Shown: positions 52,092 through 61,219, counted from the stretch's first letter. The stretch is 64,000 nt of DNA from Fictibacillus nanhaiensis (GCA_016401345.1 JAEACG010000002.1:620001-684000), one strand, 5' to 3'. The notes: generated by a model not told the origin, from the sequence alone. Program-made: numbers and translations.

Positions 52092-52850
52092 ATGGATGTC
52101 GAGGTGAAAGGCAGCAAAAGTGAACCGTTTCTTAAGGATGAAGAGATTAAGCGATTGATCAAACAGAGTCAGGAAGGAGATCAGTCAGCCCGTGATACGA
52201 TCGTTGAAAAGAACATGCGGCTTGTCTGGTCTGTGGTTCAGCGCTTTTTAAACAGAGGTTATGAAGCAGATGACCTTTTTCAAATCGGCTCTATCGGGCT
52301 ATTAAAATCTGTTGATAAATTTGATCTTTCTTATGATGTTAGGTTCTCTACCTATGCAGTGCCTATGATCATCGGTGAGATACAGCGGTTCATCAGGGAT
52401 GATGGAACGGTTAAAGTCAGCAGATCATTAAAAGAGACCGGTAACAAAGTGCGTAAAGCAAAAGACGAGCTATCTAAATCACTTGGGAGAACACCTACCA
52501 TTTCAGAAGTAGCAGAATTTCTAGAGATCGCAGTAGAAGATGTAATCATGGCTCAGGATGCTGTACGAGCACCACAGTCGATTCATGAAACTGTTTATGA
52601 GAACGACGGTGATCCCATTACGTTACTAGACCAAATCTCCGATCACTCGGATAATAAGTGGTTTGATAAGATCGCGTTAAAAGATATTATGGATAAACTT
52701 GATGAGAGAGAGCGGCTGATTGTTTATTTAAGATATTTTAAAGATCAAACACAATCTGAAGTGGCCGACCGGCTGGCCATTTCTCAAGTACAGGTATCGA
52801 GGCTCGAAAAGAAAATATTATTATTTATGAAAAACCAGATGGAGACTTAA
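52092..52850 (+). CDS. sigF: RNA polymerase sigma-F factor
   Basis: This 252-residue sigma-70 family factor has region 2 (EKNMRLVWSVVQRFLNRGYE, DDLFQIGSIGLLKSVDKFDL, RFSTYAVPMIIGEIQRFIRD) and region 4 (LDEREREL-type LIVYLRYFKDQTQSEVADRL). It is the first forespore-specific factor. ATG 52092 with AAGGGAG eight bases upstream is chosen over ATG 52086 and gives MDVEVKGSKS, as in B. subtilis SigF. It is the last gene of spoIIA. Confidence 0.96.
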   Translation: MDVEVKGSKSEPFLKDEEIKRLIKQSQEGDQSARDTIVEKNMRLVWSVVQRFLNRGYEADDLFQIGSIGLLKSVDKFDLSYDVRFSTYAVPMIIGEIQRFIRDDGTVKVSRSLKETGNKVRKAKDELSKSLGRTPTISEVAEFLEIAVEDVIMAQDAVRAPQSIHETVYENDGDPITLLDQISDHSDNKWFDKIALKDIMDKLDERERLIVYLRYFKDQTQSEVADRLAISQVQVSRLEKKILLFMKNQMET

Positions 52851-52874
52851 ACGTCCTATCTGGTTTTTTGTTTT
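52833..52874 (+). terminator. Intrinsic terminator of the spoIIA operon
   Basis: AACCAGAT (52833-52840) pairs with ATCTGGTT (52858-52865), extended by GGA.AC/GTCC, then TTTTGTTTTTTT. Confidence 0.85.
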
Positions 52875-52894
52875 TTTCAAGAACTTGTAAGATT

Positions 52895-53115
52895 AGTTGA
52901 TTTCCGCTCCAGGTTGCACGCTTTCCATGGGGCGAACGGTGTTCGAAGAAGTATATGTGCTCCTGCGTCTACAAGAAAATCCTATCGAAGCGAGCTTCCT
53001 CGTCGCATGCCTTACGAGAAGAATTTGCAGAGTGGCTGGCACGCTACGCGCCGTTAGGAGGCTCCACCTGCACGCTCGTCCCATAGGAGTCGGCAACCTT
53101 CCGCTACAATCAACT
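52895..53115. repeat. Inverted copy of the 129-bp repeat carrying a ~92-bp insertion
   Basis: Ends AGTTGATT (52895-52902) and AATCAACT (53108-53115) are complementary. The left part to about 52942 and the right part from about 53034 match the reverse complement of copies 1 and 2. Roughly 92 extra bases lie between. It occupies the gap 52875-53436 together with a second fragment, and no gene is seen. Confidence 0.75.
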
Positions 53116-53245
53116 TGCATAAGAAGTATAAAAAAATCTATAAGCTAATCGCTTAGAAAAAGCCTTATATTCAGGCGTTACATGAAGAGTCTTCGTTCAA
53201 TTTATTACACAGAAGCTAACACATGCTAAAAAGTTCCTACAGTCT

Positions 53246-53302
53246 GGCAAGTGGCTCACCGGTCGCCCCGCGGAAAGGGAGCACCTGAAACGGAAATCAA
53301 CC
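53246..53302. repeat. Truncated copy (right half) of the 129-bp repeat
   Basis: Bases 53246-53309 are identical to 21001-21064 over 64 positions, including the AATCAACC end. The left half of the element is absent. Confidence 0.9.
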
Positions 53303-53313
53303 ACTTTCAAAAA

Positions 53314-53357
53314 CATCCAAAAACCACTAAACGTTTTTTTGTGGTAGTTTTTGGATG
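53314..53357. terminator. Hairpin upstream of spoVA
   Basis: CATCCAAAAAC (53314-53324) pairs with GTTTTTGGATG (53347-53357), plus an inner CCAC/GTGG. It could insulate spoVA from upstream reading. The T tract is in the loop and not after the stem, so its terminator role is uncertain. Confidence 0.45.
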
Positions 53358-53371
53358 CTGTTACATGTGAA

Positions 53372-53401
53372 GCATGATAAGAATTCCATCATCGCATACT
53401 A
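53372..53401 (+). promoter_or_regulatory. Sigma-G promoter of the spoVA operon
   Basis: GCATGA (53372-53377), 17 bases, then CATACTA (53395-53401), matching the sigma-G consensus gCATR-N17-CATnnTA in every defined base. The spoVA operon is sigma-G dependent in B. subtilis. Confidence 0.8.
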
Positions 53402-53436
53402 AACACAAATGCGCTTAGAAAGAGGTGAAGTGAAAA

Positions 53437-54057
53437 TTGGATAAAACCGTATACCTGCGTATGCGTCAACGTGTACAGGTGATTCAGCATCAGAAAGTCA
53501 CGATCGGAGAAGTTGCACAGATTGTAGCATCTGATGAATTAGAAGAAGCCATCAAGGGATATATTATCCACGAAGTAACCCCTGAAGATAAGCATTTGAT
53601 TGTGATCGATGTCATGCGTGTGATCGCTACGATTCAAAAGAAAAACCCTGGATTAGATGTTCAAACTATCGGACCTGCACAATCGATTCTAGAGATTCAG
53701 ATGCAACAAAAAAAGCTGGCACCAGTGTATTTTGTCTTGGTGTGGCTTCTACTTTTTACAGGCTCGGCACTCGCGATCATGAATTTTCATGAAGATGTAA
53801 GCATGCAACTTGTTCACCAAAAAATCTATTTTCTTATAACGGGGCATTATAAAGAGCAGCCCCTATTACTTCAGATTCCATATTCGTTCGGTCTTGGTCT
53901 AGGCATGATTCTTTTCTTTAACCATCTTTTCCGAAAAAGACTTAATGAAGAACCAAGCCCGTTGGAAGTTGAGATGTTTAATTATCAACAAGACCTCGAT
54001 CAGTACGTGATCGTTCATGAAAACAAAGAAACAGAGAAAAAGATCAATGGGAATTAA
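53437..54057 (+). CDS. spoVAA: Stage V sporulation protein AA
   Basis: This 206-residue inner forespore membrane protein has a soluble N-terminal domain of about 95 residues (KTVYLRMRQRVQVIQHQKVT) and two transmembrane segments around residues 98-118 and 148-166. SpoVA proteins form the channel that takes in dipicolinic acid during sporulation and releases it in germination. The start is TTG 53437 with GAGGTG upstream. It is the first gene of a seven-gene operon. Confidence 0.94.
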   Translation: MDKTVYLRMRQRVQVIQHQKVTIGEVAQIVASDELEEAIKGYIIHEVTPEDKHLIVIDVMRVIATIQKKNPGLDVQTIGPAQSILEIQMQQKKLAPVYFVLVWLLLFTGSALAIMNFHEDVSMQLVHQKIYFLITGHYKEQPLLLQIPYSFGLGLGMILFFNHLFRKRLNEEPSPLEVEMFNYQQDLDQYVIVHENKETEKKINGN

Positions 54058-54469
54058 AGTATTGCTCATTGCTTTTATCGGTTTTGGCGGTGGAATCACA
54101 GTAGGCTCTGGTCTTGTGGCTTTAATCACTGTTCTTGGAATCGTGCCAAGGCTGATGCAACTCTCTAAAACGTATCGATATATTAGAGGTTATGAGTTAA
54201 GCATTATTTTAGGTGCTGTGATCGGCGGTTGGATGAATCTAAGGAACGCTTCAATTGGGTTTTCTGCTTTCTTTCTTATACCGATCGGTTTATTTATGGG
54301 GATCTTTGTTGGGATGTTAGCCGCAGCGTTAACAGAAGTATTGAACGTACTCCCGATTCTTGCTAAAAGAGTTGGATTTGGAGAGAAAATCATCATTATA
54401 TTAATGGCAATTGTACTTGGGAAAATCTCAGGATCTTTGTTTCATTGGTTGTACTACATTAATCATTAA
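54047..54469 (+). CDS. spoVAB: Stage V sporulation protein AB
   Basis: This 140-residue protein has four hydrophobic helices (FIGFGGGITVGSGLVALITV, LGIVPRLM). ATG 54047 overlaps spoVAA by 11 bases, and the N-terminus then aligns with B. subtilis SpoVAB. The ribosome site is weak, so translation is probably coupled to spoVAA. It is a membrane subunit of the dipicolinate transport system. Confidence 0.94.
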   Translation: MGIKVLLIAFIGFGGGITVGSGLVALITVLGIVPRLMQLSKTYRYIRGYELSIILGAVIGGWMNLRNASIGFSAFFLIPIGLFMGIFVGMLAAALTEVLNVLPILAKRVGFGEKIIIILMAIVLGKISGSLFHWLYYINH

Positions 54470-54484
54470 GGATGTGATTGTACG

Positions 54485-54940
54485 ATGGCAACAAAAGAAG
54501 AACAGCAGGCATATGCCGAAAAAATTAAATCGATACAGCCGAAACCTCCGTATGTTTTAAATTGTTTAAAAGCATTTTTAATAGGTGGGATCATCTGCAC
54601 GATCGGTCAAGCGATTCAAATGTTCTACATGACTTACTTTAACTTCACGCAAGAAACAGCGGGAAATCCGACGGTTGCAACGCTCATTCTAATCGCAGCA
54701 CTATTAACAGGACTCGGAGTATACGATAAGATCGGTCAGTTCGCTGGAGCAGGTTCTGTCGTTCCGGTAACAGGATTCGCTAACGCCGTTACGAGTGCGG
54801 CATTAGAACATAAAAGTGAAGGTTTAGTACTCGGAGTGGCTACAAATCTCTTCAAATTAGCTGGAGCTGTTATCGTATTTGGAGCTGTATCTGCCTATAT
54901 TTTCGGTATGATCCGCTACATCTTTCAGCACTTGACATAA
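54485..54940 (+). CDS. spoVAC: Stage V sporulation protein AC
   Basis: This 151-residue membrane protein has a soluble N-terminal tail (ATKEEQQAYAEKIKSIQPKP) and several helices; KIGQFAGAGSVVPVTGFANA is the family hallmark shared with SpoVAEB. SpoVAC acts as a mechanosensitive channel in B. subtilis. It starts 15 bases after spoVAB. Confidence 0.95.
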   Translation: MATKEEQQAYAEKIKSIQPKPPYVLNCLKAFLIGGIICTIGQAIQMFYMTYFNFTQETAGNPTVATLILIAALLTGLGVYDKIGQFAGAGSVVPVTGFANAVTSAALEHKSEGLVLGVATNLFKLAGAVIVFGAVSAYIFGMIRYIFQHLT

Positions 54941-54951
54941 GGAGTGAAGGC

Positions 54952-55968
54952 ATGAATTTATTAGGAAGACAAACATGGAAATTTGCAAATAACATTTACT
55001 TAAATGCGGCCGGCACAGCAGTAGGTCCGATGGAAAGCGAAGGACCTTTAGGCAGCTATTTTGATAAAACGTATAACAACCTTCACTGCGGACAAAAGAA
55101 TTGGGAACTTGCTGAACGTCAGTTGATGGAAGATGCGATCAATGCTTGTTTGCACAAAGTAAAGATGAAGCCAGAAGATATCAACTTTTTGTTGGCAGGT
55201 GACTTGTTAAACCAAATCGTTTCGTCAAACTACACGGCTAGAGGAAACGGAATACCGTTCCTTGGTGTGTTTGGTGCATGTTCAACTTCGATGGAGTCTT
55301 TAGCATTAGGTGCAGCTTTAGTAGATGGCGGGTATGCGAATCGAATTGTAGCTGCAGTAAGCTCACACAATGCTACTGCTGAAAGACAGTTTAGATATCC
55401 TACTGAGTACGGCGGGCAAAAGCCAGATACAGCTACGTTTACCGTAACAGGTGCAGGTGCTGCACTTGTGAGTAAAGAGGTCTCAGATATAAAGATCACA
55501 TCGGCAACTGTTGGAAAAGTAGTGGACTTAGGAATCAAAGATCCTTTTGATATGGGATCAGCGATGGCTCCTGCAGCTGCAGACACGATCGCGGCACATT
55601 TTAAAGAGATGGATGTTCAACCTGATGAGTACGATTTAATCGCTACAGGGGATCTTTCTGGAGTCGGTGCACCGATCGTTAAGATGTTATTAAAAGAGCA
55701 AGGGTATGATGTGTCTGACAATCATCGAGATTGCGGATTGATGATCTATCGAAGCGGACAACAGGTTTTTGCAGGAGGAAGTGGCTGTGCGTGTTCTGCC
55801 GTCGTTACGTACGGATATATCTTAGACGAGATTCGAAAAGGCAATCTAAAGAAAGTCTTGATGGTCGCAACGGGTGCATTATTAAACCCCGTAATGGTTC
55901 AGCAAAAAGAAAGTATTCCAACGGTTGCTCACGGCGTGGTTTTAGAGCGAGCGGAAGGAGGACAATAA
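54952..55968 (+). CDS. spoVAD: Stage V sporulation protein AD
   Basis: This 338-residue thiolase-fold protein binds dipicolinic acid ([47 protein letters not shown]-like [13 protein letters not shown]). The fold derives from ketoacyl synthases but functions in DPA binding at the inner membrane surface. It is separated from spoVAC by 11 bases and is the best-conserved gene of the operon. Confidence 0.95.
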   Translation: MNLLGRQTWKFANNIYLNAAGTAVGPMESEGPLGSYFDKTYNNLHCGQKNWELAERQLMEDAINACLHKVKMKPEDINFLLAGDLLNQIVSSNYTARGNGIPFLGVFGACSTSMESLALGAALVDGGYANRIVAAVSSHNATAERQFRYPTEYGGQKPDTATFTVTGAGAALVSKEVSDIKITSATVGKVVDLGIKDPFDMGSAMAPAAADTIAAHFKEMDVQPDEYDLIATGDLSGVGAPIVKMLLKEQGYDVSDNHRDCGLMIYRSGQQVFAGGSGCACSAVVTYGYILDEIRKGNLKKVLMVATGALLNPVMVQQKESIPTVAHGVVLERAEGGQ

Positions 55969-55969
55969 G

Positions 55970-56320
55970 ATGGAGTTTTTTTGGGCGTTTTTAGTAGGTG
56001 GAGCAATTTGTGTTGTAGGCCAGCTGATGATGGATGTAATGAAGCTGACACCGGCTCATGTAACAACTTCCTTTGTAGTAATTGGAGCACTTCTTGATGC
56101 TTTTGGTATCTATGATAACTTGATCAAATTTGCAGGAGCTGGAGCTACTGTTCCCATTACCAGTTTTGGTCACTCTCTTTTGCACGGAGCAATGGCATCA
56201 GCAGAGGAACATGGCTTTATCGGAATCGCCATGGGAATCTTTGAGTTAACATCTGCAGGAATCTCATCTGCTGTTCTGTTTGGATTTTTAGTAGCAGTCA
56301 TCTTTGAACCTAAGGGGTGA
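55970..56320 (+). CDS. spoVAEB: Stage V sporulation protein AEB (SpoVAE)
   Basis: This 116-residue protein is made mostly of membrane helices, with [20 protein letters not shown], the same hallmark as SpoVAC, indicating paralogy within the operon. AAGGAGG inside the end of spoVAD precedes ATG 55970. It is a membrane subunit of the dipicolinate channel. Confidence 0.94.
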   Translation: MEFFWAFLVGGAICVVGQLMMDVMKLTPAHVTTSFVVIGALLDAFGIYDNLIKFAGAGATVPITSFGHSLLHGAMASAEEHGFIGIAMGIFELTSAGISSAVLFGFLVAVIFEPKG

Positions 56321-56324
56321 TCAT

Positions 56325-56903
56325 ATGGTGAAAAAACGGGTCATTTTCATAACGGATGGAGATCTGTATGCACTACGAGTCGTAGAGCATGCGGCTAAAC
56401 AAGTTGGAGGACGCTGTATATCACAATCATGGGGAAATCCAACACGAAAAAGCGGTATAGAACTTGTAGAGATGATCCGAAAAACACCACATGACCCTGT
56501 ACTTGTAATGTTTGATGACTGTGGTTTTAAAGGAGAAGGTCCAGGAGAACAAGCGATGAGATATATTCATCAGCAGAAAGATATTGATGTGATTGGTGCT
56601 GTAGCCGTAGCTTCCAAAACGCATTTTACAGAATGGACAAAAGTTCACTGTTCTATGGATCGATATGGAGAACTAACAGAGTTCGGTATTGATAAGAGTG
56701 GAATTCCAGATCTTGAAACAGGCAGGATTAACGGAGACACCGTCTATATCCTCGATGAATTAAACCTTCCTTTCGTAGTAGGTGTCGGGGATATCGGAAA
56801 AATGGCAGGCTTTGATTCTGTTGAAAAGGGAGCTCCGATTACAGTAAAAGCGATTCAACTTATTTTAGAAAGGAGCGAATCAATTGGCAACCGAAAAAAA
56901 TAA
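56325..56903 (+). CDS. spoVAEA: Stage V sporulation protein AEA
   Basis: The 192-residue soluble protein (KKRVIFITDGDLYALRVVEH at the start) contains FDDCGFKGEGPGEQAMRY and GAVAVASKTHFTEW, typical of SpoVAEA. Its biochemical role within the SpoVA complex is unclear. ATG 56325 has AGGGGTG six bases upstream. It overlaps spoVAF by 20 bases. Confidence 0.92.
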   Translation: MVKKRVIFITDGDLYALRVVEHAAKQVGGRCISQSWGNPTRKSGIELVEMIRKTPHDPVLVMFDDCGFKGEGPGEQAMRYIHQQKDIDVIGAVAVASKTHFTEWTKVHCSMDRYGELTEFGIDKSGIPDLETGRINGDTVYILDELNLPFVVGVGDIGKMAGFDSVEKGAPITVKAIQLILERSESIGNRKK

Positions 56904-58359
56904 AACACCGATTAGTAAAAACATTGAAGATACGGAAAGGTTTTTAAAAGAGCGTTTGGGTATTGGTGTGAGTTTTGATGTTGGTGTCAGAAAGATCTTT
57001 GTCTTAAAAAAGGAACTTCAGCTGTATTATTGTACGGGACTTTGCGACAGTGAGTTCATCATCATGATCTACCGCGAACTAATGGATATGGATCATGGTC
57101 ATCGCGCGCCGAGTAAAGTAAAAGATCTTGTACATAATCATCTCGCACATCAGCAAGTAGAGATTACGAAATCGTTAGATGAAGCTGTAGACCGTATGCT
57201 TTCAGGTCTGATCGTTATATTCATTGACGGAGAAGAAGAAGCATTTGTTGTGGATGTAAGAAGTTATCCAGGAAGATCACCAGAAGAGCCGGACATTGAG
57301 AAAGTGGTGAGGGGAGCCCGTGATGGATACACGGAAAATATTATTATCAATACTGCTCTTACAAGAAGACGTATACGAGATGAACGATTACGACACGAAA
57401 TTCTTCAAGTGGGTGAACGCTCTAAAACGGATGTATGTCTCGCTTATATTCAAGATGTGGCAGATCCCGGTCTCGTTGACCTTATTAGAAAAGAGCTTAA
57501 CTCTATTGAGATCGACGGGATTCCAATGGCAGATAAGACGATCGAAGAGTTTATTGTAAAACAAGGTTGGAATCCGTTTCCCTTAGTCCGGTATACAGAA
57601 AGACCAGATGTTGCTGCACAGCATTTGATGGAAGGTCATGTATTAATCATCACAGATACATCGCCAAGTGTTATCATCACACCTACTACACTCTTTCATC
57701 ACGTACAGCATGCAGAAGAGTTTAGGCAGACTCCATTTATAGGTGCTTTTTTAAGATGGACCCGTTTTACAGGCATGATGGCTTCAGTATTCTTAGTACC
57801 GATGTGGCTTTTGTTTTCGATGGAAGAGCAATTATTACCGCCTTTCATTGATTTTATCGGCCCGAATAAACACACGAACATCCCACTGTTTCTCCAGATT
57901 ATCTTCGCGGAGATCGGGATTGATATATTAAGGCTAGCGGCCATCCATACACCGAGTGCACTATCGACCGCCATGGGTCTGATCGCAGCCGTATTGATCG
58001 GGCAGATCGCAATAGATGTAGGATTATTCGTGCCTGAAGTTATTCTATATGTTGCGATAGCAGCGATCGGATCCTTCTCCACACCAAGTTATGAGCTGAG
58101 TATCGCAAATAAAGTCCTGCGGCTTTTCTTGATTGCGATGGTTATGTTGTTTAAAGTACCAGGATTTATTATCGGATTCACATTGTTGGTTCTCTATATG
58201 GCAACGATCAAAAATTTGAACACACCTTACTTGTGGCCGCTCTTACCGTTTAATCCAAAAGCGTTTTTACAGATTGTCGTTCGAATAGCTGTTCCGCTAT
58301 CAAAAGTTCGACCTAGCATTGTACATCCGCAGAACACCAAAAAACAGCCAACTAATTAA
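56884..58359 (+). CDS. spoVAF: Stage V sporulation protein AF (GerA family)
   Basis: This 491-residue relative of the germinant receptor A subunits has a large soluble N-terminal half (VGERSKTDVCLAYIQDVADP), then the conserved membrane half with helices from about residue 290 (FLRWTRFTGMMASVFLVPMW) to 450. SpoVAF associates with SpoVA and FigP and affects germination efficiency in B. subtilis. TTG 56884 has AGGAG eight bases upstream and lies within spoVAEA. It closes the operon, and no obvious terminator follows. Confidence 0.94.
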   Translation: MATEKNKTPISKNIEDTERFLKERLGIGVSFDVGVRKIFVLKKELQLYYCTGLCDSEFIIMIYRELMDMDHGHRAPSKVKDLVHNHLAHQQVEITKSLDEAVDRMLSGLIVIFIDGEEEAFVVDVRSYPGRSPEEPDIEKVVRGARDGYTENIIINTALTRRRIRDERLRHEILQVGERSKTDVCLAYIQDVADPGLVDLIRKELNSIEIDGIPMADKTIEEFIVKQGWNPFPLVRYTERPDVAAQHLMEGHVLIITDTSPSVIITPTTLFHHVQHAEEFRQTPFIGAFLRWTRFTGMMASVFLVPMWLLFSMEEQLLPPFIDFIGPNKHTNIPLFLQIIFAEIGIDILRLAAIHTPSALSTAMGLIAAVLIGQIAIDVGLFVPEVILYVAIAAIGSFSTPSYELSIANKVLRLFLIAMVMLFKVPGFIIGFTLLVLYMATIKNLNTPYLWPLLPFNPKAFLQIVVRIAVPLSKVRPSIVHPQNTKKQPTN

Positions 58360-58414
58360 TCTGTCCCTTGCTGATTGTTGAAAATTGTGTTAAATTCATA
58401 ACTAATTAAATATG

Positions 58415-58645
58415 CCTCATATGAGGTAGAGGCGCAAAACGAATGAGTAGCATATGGAGTTCATGGATGACGATGAAATATGTTGAAAGGTCAATTTGCC
58501 GAAGTGTAAAAAGAGTTCCATCTCTTTTTATGCTGGGCCGTTGCTGAATAAGCAACGGACTGTCACTACAACTGTAGTGGAGAGCTATTCCGACATGAGG
58601 GTACGGTTTTTGACAGCCTGCCTTAGTTGCGGCTGTCTTTTGTAT
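58415..58645 (+). promoter_or_regulatory. Lysine riboswitch (L box) upstream of lysA
   Basis: The leader contains the L-box landmarks in order: GAGGTAGAGGCGC (58423-58435), GATGA..AGTAG-type GAATGAGTAGC (58441-58451), TGAAAGGTCAATTTGCCGAA (58483-58502), TGCTGGGCCG, GACTGTCACTAC and GTAGTGGAGAGCTA (58575-58588). A downstream hairpin GACAGCC (58612-58618) / GGCTGTC (58631-58637) with trailing T residues is the expression platform. Lysine binding should cause early termination and repress lysA. It fills the 330-base gap after spoVAF. Confidence 0.93.
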
Positions 58646-58689
58646 TTGTCGGGATTGAATTCTCTATCAACAACGAGAGGGGATTTTTT

Positions 58690-60012
58690 GTGAATTTACA
58701 CGGAACATCAAAAATTGGAGATAATCAACATCTATGGATCGGTGGTTTAGATACGGTAGATCTAGCGAAAAAATACGGAACACCGCTATATTTGTATGAT
58801 TTGTCCTTGATAAAAAATAGAGCAAGAGGCTTTAAAAAAGCATTCGAGGAAAATGGGGTAGGGTATCAAGTAGCATATGCCTCAAAAGCCTTTTCTTCCA
58901 TCGCCATGTTTCAGCTTATCGAACAGGAAGGATTAAGTCTGGATGTAGTTTCAGGTGGAGAACTTTATACGGCACTTCAAGCTGAATTCCCACCTGAAAG
59001 AATTCATTTTCATGGAAACAACAAGAGCTTATCAGAATTAGAATTTGCACTTACAGCTGGAGTCGGTTGTATTGTAGTAGATAACTTTCATGAGATCTCC
59101 TTATTAAAAATGCTGAGCAGCAAGCTTAGCAAAAAAGTAGACATCTTACTGCGTTTAACTCCAGGAATTGAAGCCCATACCCATGATTACATCATAACAG
59201 GTCAGGAAGATTCTAAGTTTGGATTTGATTTAGGGAATGGTCAAGGAGACAGAGCACTTCAAGAAGTACTTGCATTTGAAGGCTTTCGCGTTTTAGGGAT
59301 TCATTGTCATATTGGATCTCAAATCTTTGAAACAGAAGGATTCACTCTGGCGATTGAAAAGTTGTTCGGCCATTTTAAAAAGTGGGAAGAAAACTTTAAC
59401 TATTTTCCAAGTGTCGTAAATCTTGGAGGTGGGTTCGGTATTCAATATACGTCAGAGGATACACCGCTTTCTCCTGAACAATACGTTACGGCCATGATTG
59501 AAGAAGTGAAGAAACAGATGATTCACTTTGAAGGGAAAGATCTGCCTGAACTTTGGATTGAACCAGGACGTTCACTCGTAGGTGATGCGGGTACGACGAT
59601 CTATTCGATCGGGTCTCAAAAAGAGATCGAAGGAGTTAGGCATTATGTGTCCATTGATGGTGGGATGACAGATAACATTCGTCCTGCACTCTATCAAGCT
59701 AAATATGAAGCATTCGTAGCGAATAAGATGAACGAAGAACCAACACAAACTGTTTCGATCGCAGGAAAATGCTGTGAGAGTGGCGACATGTTAATCTGGG
59801 ATATTGAACTTCCTGAAGTTTGTGATAACGACTTATTAGCCGTTTCATGTACGGGAGCTTACGGTTATAGTATGGCGAGCAATTATAATCGCATTCAGCG
59901 GCCAGCTGTTGTGTTTGTAGAGAACGGTGAAGAACAGCTTGTAGTGAAGCGGGAAACATATGAAGACCTCATCAAGAATGATGTTCCATTAAAAACGAAT
60001 GTTTTTGTGTAA
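58690..60012 (+). CDS. lysA: Diaminopimelate decarboxylase
   Basis: This 440-residue PLP enzyme of alanine racemase fold III converts meso-diaminopimelate to lysine. The PLP Lys is in VAYASKAFSS, the phosphate-binding His/Gly in HCHIGSQI and NLGGGFGI, and the partner-subunit Cys in AGKCCESGD. The start is GTG 58690 with GAGGGG upstream, matching the N-terminus of B. subtilis LysA. Regulation is by the lysine riboswitch in its leader. Confidence 0.95.
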   Translation: MNLHGTSKIGDNQHLWIGGLDTVDLAKKYGTPLYLYDLSLIKNRARGFKKAFEENGVGYQVAYASKAFSSIAMFQLIEQEGLSLDVVSGGELYTALQAEFPPERIHFHGNNKSLSELEFALTAGVGCIVVDNFHEISLLKMLSSKLSKKVDILLRLTPGIEAHTHDYIITGQEDSKFGFDLGNGQGDRALQEVLAFEGFRVLGIHCHIGSQIFETEGFTLAIEKLFGHFKKWEENFNYFPSVVNLGGGFGIQYTSEDTPLSPEQYVTAMIEEVKKQMIHFEGKDLPELWIEPGRSLVGDAGTTIYSIGSQKEIEGVRHYVSIDGGMTDNIRPALYQAKYEAFVANKMNEEPTQTVSIAGKCCESGDMLIWDIELPEVCDNDLLAVSCTGAYGYSMASNYNRIQRPAVVFVENGEEQLVVKRETYEDLIKNDVPLKTNVFV

Positions 60013-60081
60013 ATTAGTTTACGGAGCAGACATTTAACCGTACAATGGTAGTTGAATGAAGTAGAAGGAGGCCTGTTTTTT

Positions 60082-60516
60082 ATGAAAAAAGGTTCAATTG
60101 AATTTGAAAACGGCGAAAAAATTGTATTTGATCTGTACCAAGAAGAAGCACCTGGAACAGTAGAAAACTTTGAAAAACTTGCAAACGAAGGCTTTTACAA
60201 CGGTGTAACGTTCCACCGTGTTATCCCTGGATTTGTAGCTCAAGGTGGAGATCCAACAGGAACTGGAGCTGGCGGCCCTGGTTATTCTATTCCTTGTGAA
60301 ACAGAAGGGAACCCACATAAGCACGTAGCGGGGTCTCTTTCAATGGCGCATGCTGGCCGCGATACAGGTGGAAGCCAATTCTTTATCGTACACGAGCCAC
60401 AACCGCACTTGAACGGTGTTCATACTGTTTTTGGACAAGTTACAGAAGGTTTGGAAACAGTAATTCGCATTAAACAAGGCGATGTAATGAAAGAAGTTAA
60501 AGTTTGGGAAGAATAA
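60082..60516 (+). CDS. ppiB: Peptidyl-prolyl cis-trans isomerase (cyclophilin PpiB)
   Basis: This 144-residue cytoplasmic cyclophilin has the active-site Arg and Phe in [37 protein letters not shown] and the Trp/His region [12 protein letters not shown]. It catalyses proline isomerisation in protein folding. ATG 60082 has AGAAGGAGG ten bases upstream, and a terminator follows directly. Confidence 0.95.
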   Translation: MKKGSIEFENGEKIVFDLYQEEAPGTVENFEKLANEGFYNGVTFHRVIPGFVAQGGDPTGTGAGGPGYSIPCETEGNPHKHVAGSLSMAHAGRDTGGSQFFIVHEPQPHLNGVHTVFGQVTEGLETVIRIKQGDVMKEVKVWEE

Positions 60517-60529
60517 GTTCCAAATAAGA

Positions 60530-60560
60530 AAAGCTCCGGATTACTCCGAAGCTTTTTTTA
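60530..60560 (+). terminator. Intrinsic terminator of ppiB
   Basis: AAAGCTCCGGA and TCCGAAGCTTT pair with one mismatch around a short loop, then a T run. It also serves as the end of the converging ypuF transcript. Confidence 0.82.
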
Positions 60561-60572
60561 TGTTTTTGGCAA

Positions 60573-61085
60573 TTATACATTTCTGTTTTTCATGAGTTTT
60601 TGTCTATTTCGTTCATCAATAACCGTAGATCGGTCTCTTAAAGAGTGCTTATGAACGATGTTTTCATCCACTCTGGATGATAAAGACCACTCTTCTTCAG
60701 TCACACCAGCTTTTAATAAACATACGTTCAATAGATCAGTTGACAGTGGAAGAGCTATCGACTCAAAAGGTTGCTGTTGCTCGACTTTTTGTATACTTTT
60801 ATCGAGTAGTTCAAAAAAAGGTTCAACTTCTATTCCGAGTTCTTTCAGTGCTGCTTCTTCTTTTTGCAGCTTCACTCTACAACTCAAGATCATTCGTTTA
60901 GCTCCATTATTGTTGCCACGCCGATGGTGATAAAGAGCCACTGCAAGCTGGATCAGTCCAGGCCACAGATCTCCTTTCATGCCCTCGTCCTTCCAATGCT
61001 CCTCAAGCACTTCGTGACACTCAAAGTAATCTTGATCTCTATGAAAATGCACCAAGTATTCAATCCATGGTTTTGGATAAGTCAC
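60573..61085 (-). CDS. ypuF: DUF309 family protein (YpuF)
   Basis: This 170-residue helical protein has DYFECHEVLEEHWKDEG followed by LIQLAVALYHHRRGNNNGAK, the DUF309 signature with conserved His and Glu that could bind metal. Function is unknown. GTG 61085 is chosen because homologues start here. The frame remains open for another 36 codons upstream, but that part is Tyr/Cys-rich and overlaps the scpA promoter region. AAGGGG is 12 bases before the GTG, a long spacing. It is divergent from scpA, as in B. subtilis. Confidence 0.82.
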   Translation of the reverse strand: MTYPKPWIEYLVHFHRDQDYFECHEVLEEHWKDEGMKGDLWPGLIQLAVALYHHRRGNNNGAKRMILSCRVKLQKEEAALKELGIEVEPFFELLDKSIQKVEQQQPFESIALPLSTDLLNVCLLKAGVTEEEWSLSSRVDENIVHKHSLRDRSTVIDERNRQKLMKNRNV

Positions 61086-61219
61086 TAGTCGTTCACGCCC
61101 CTTAATAAGCTCGACTTTAAGTTTACCATATGCATAGCATGAATAAAAACAAGCCGCGTACCACGCAAAATATGATATAATTTTATAATACAAAATCGCT
61201 GAAAAACTGGGGAAATGTT

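Noticed and set aside
52897-53148. 83-codon plus-strand open frame between spoIIA and spoVA
   Set aside because: It coincides with the inverted repeat copy from end to end, and no ribosome site precedes it.
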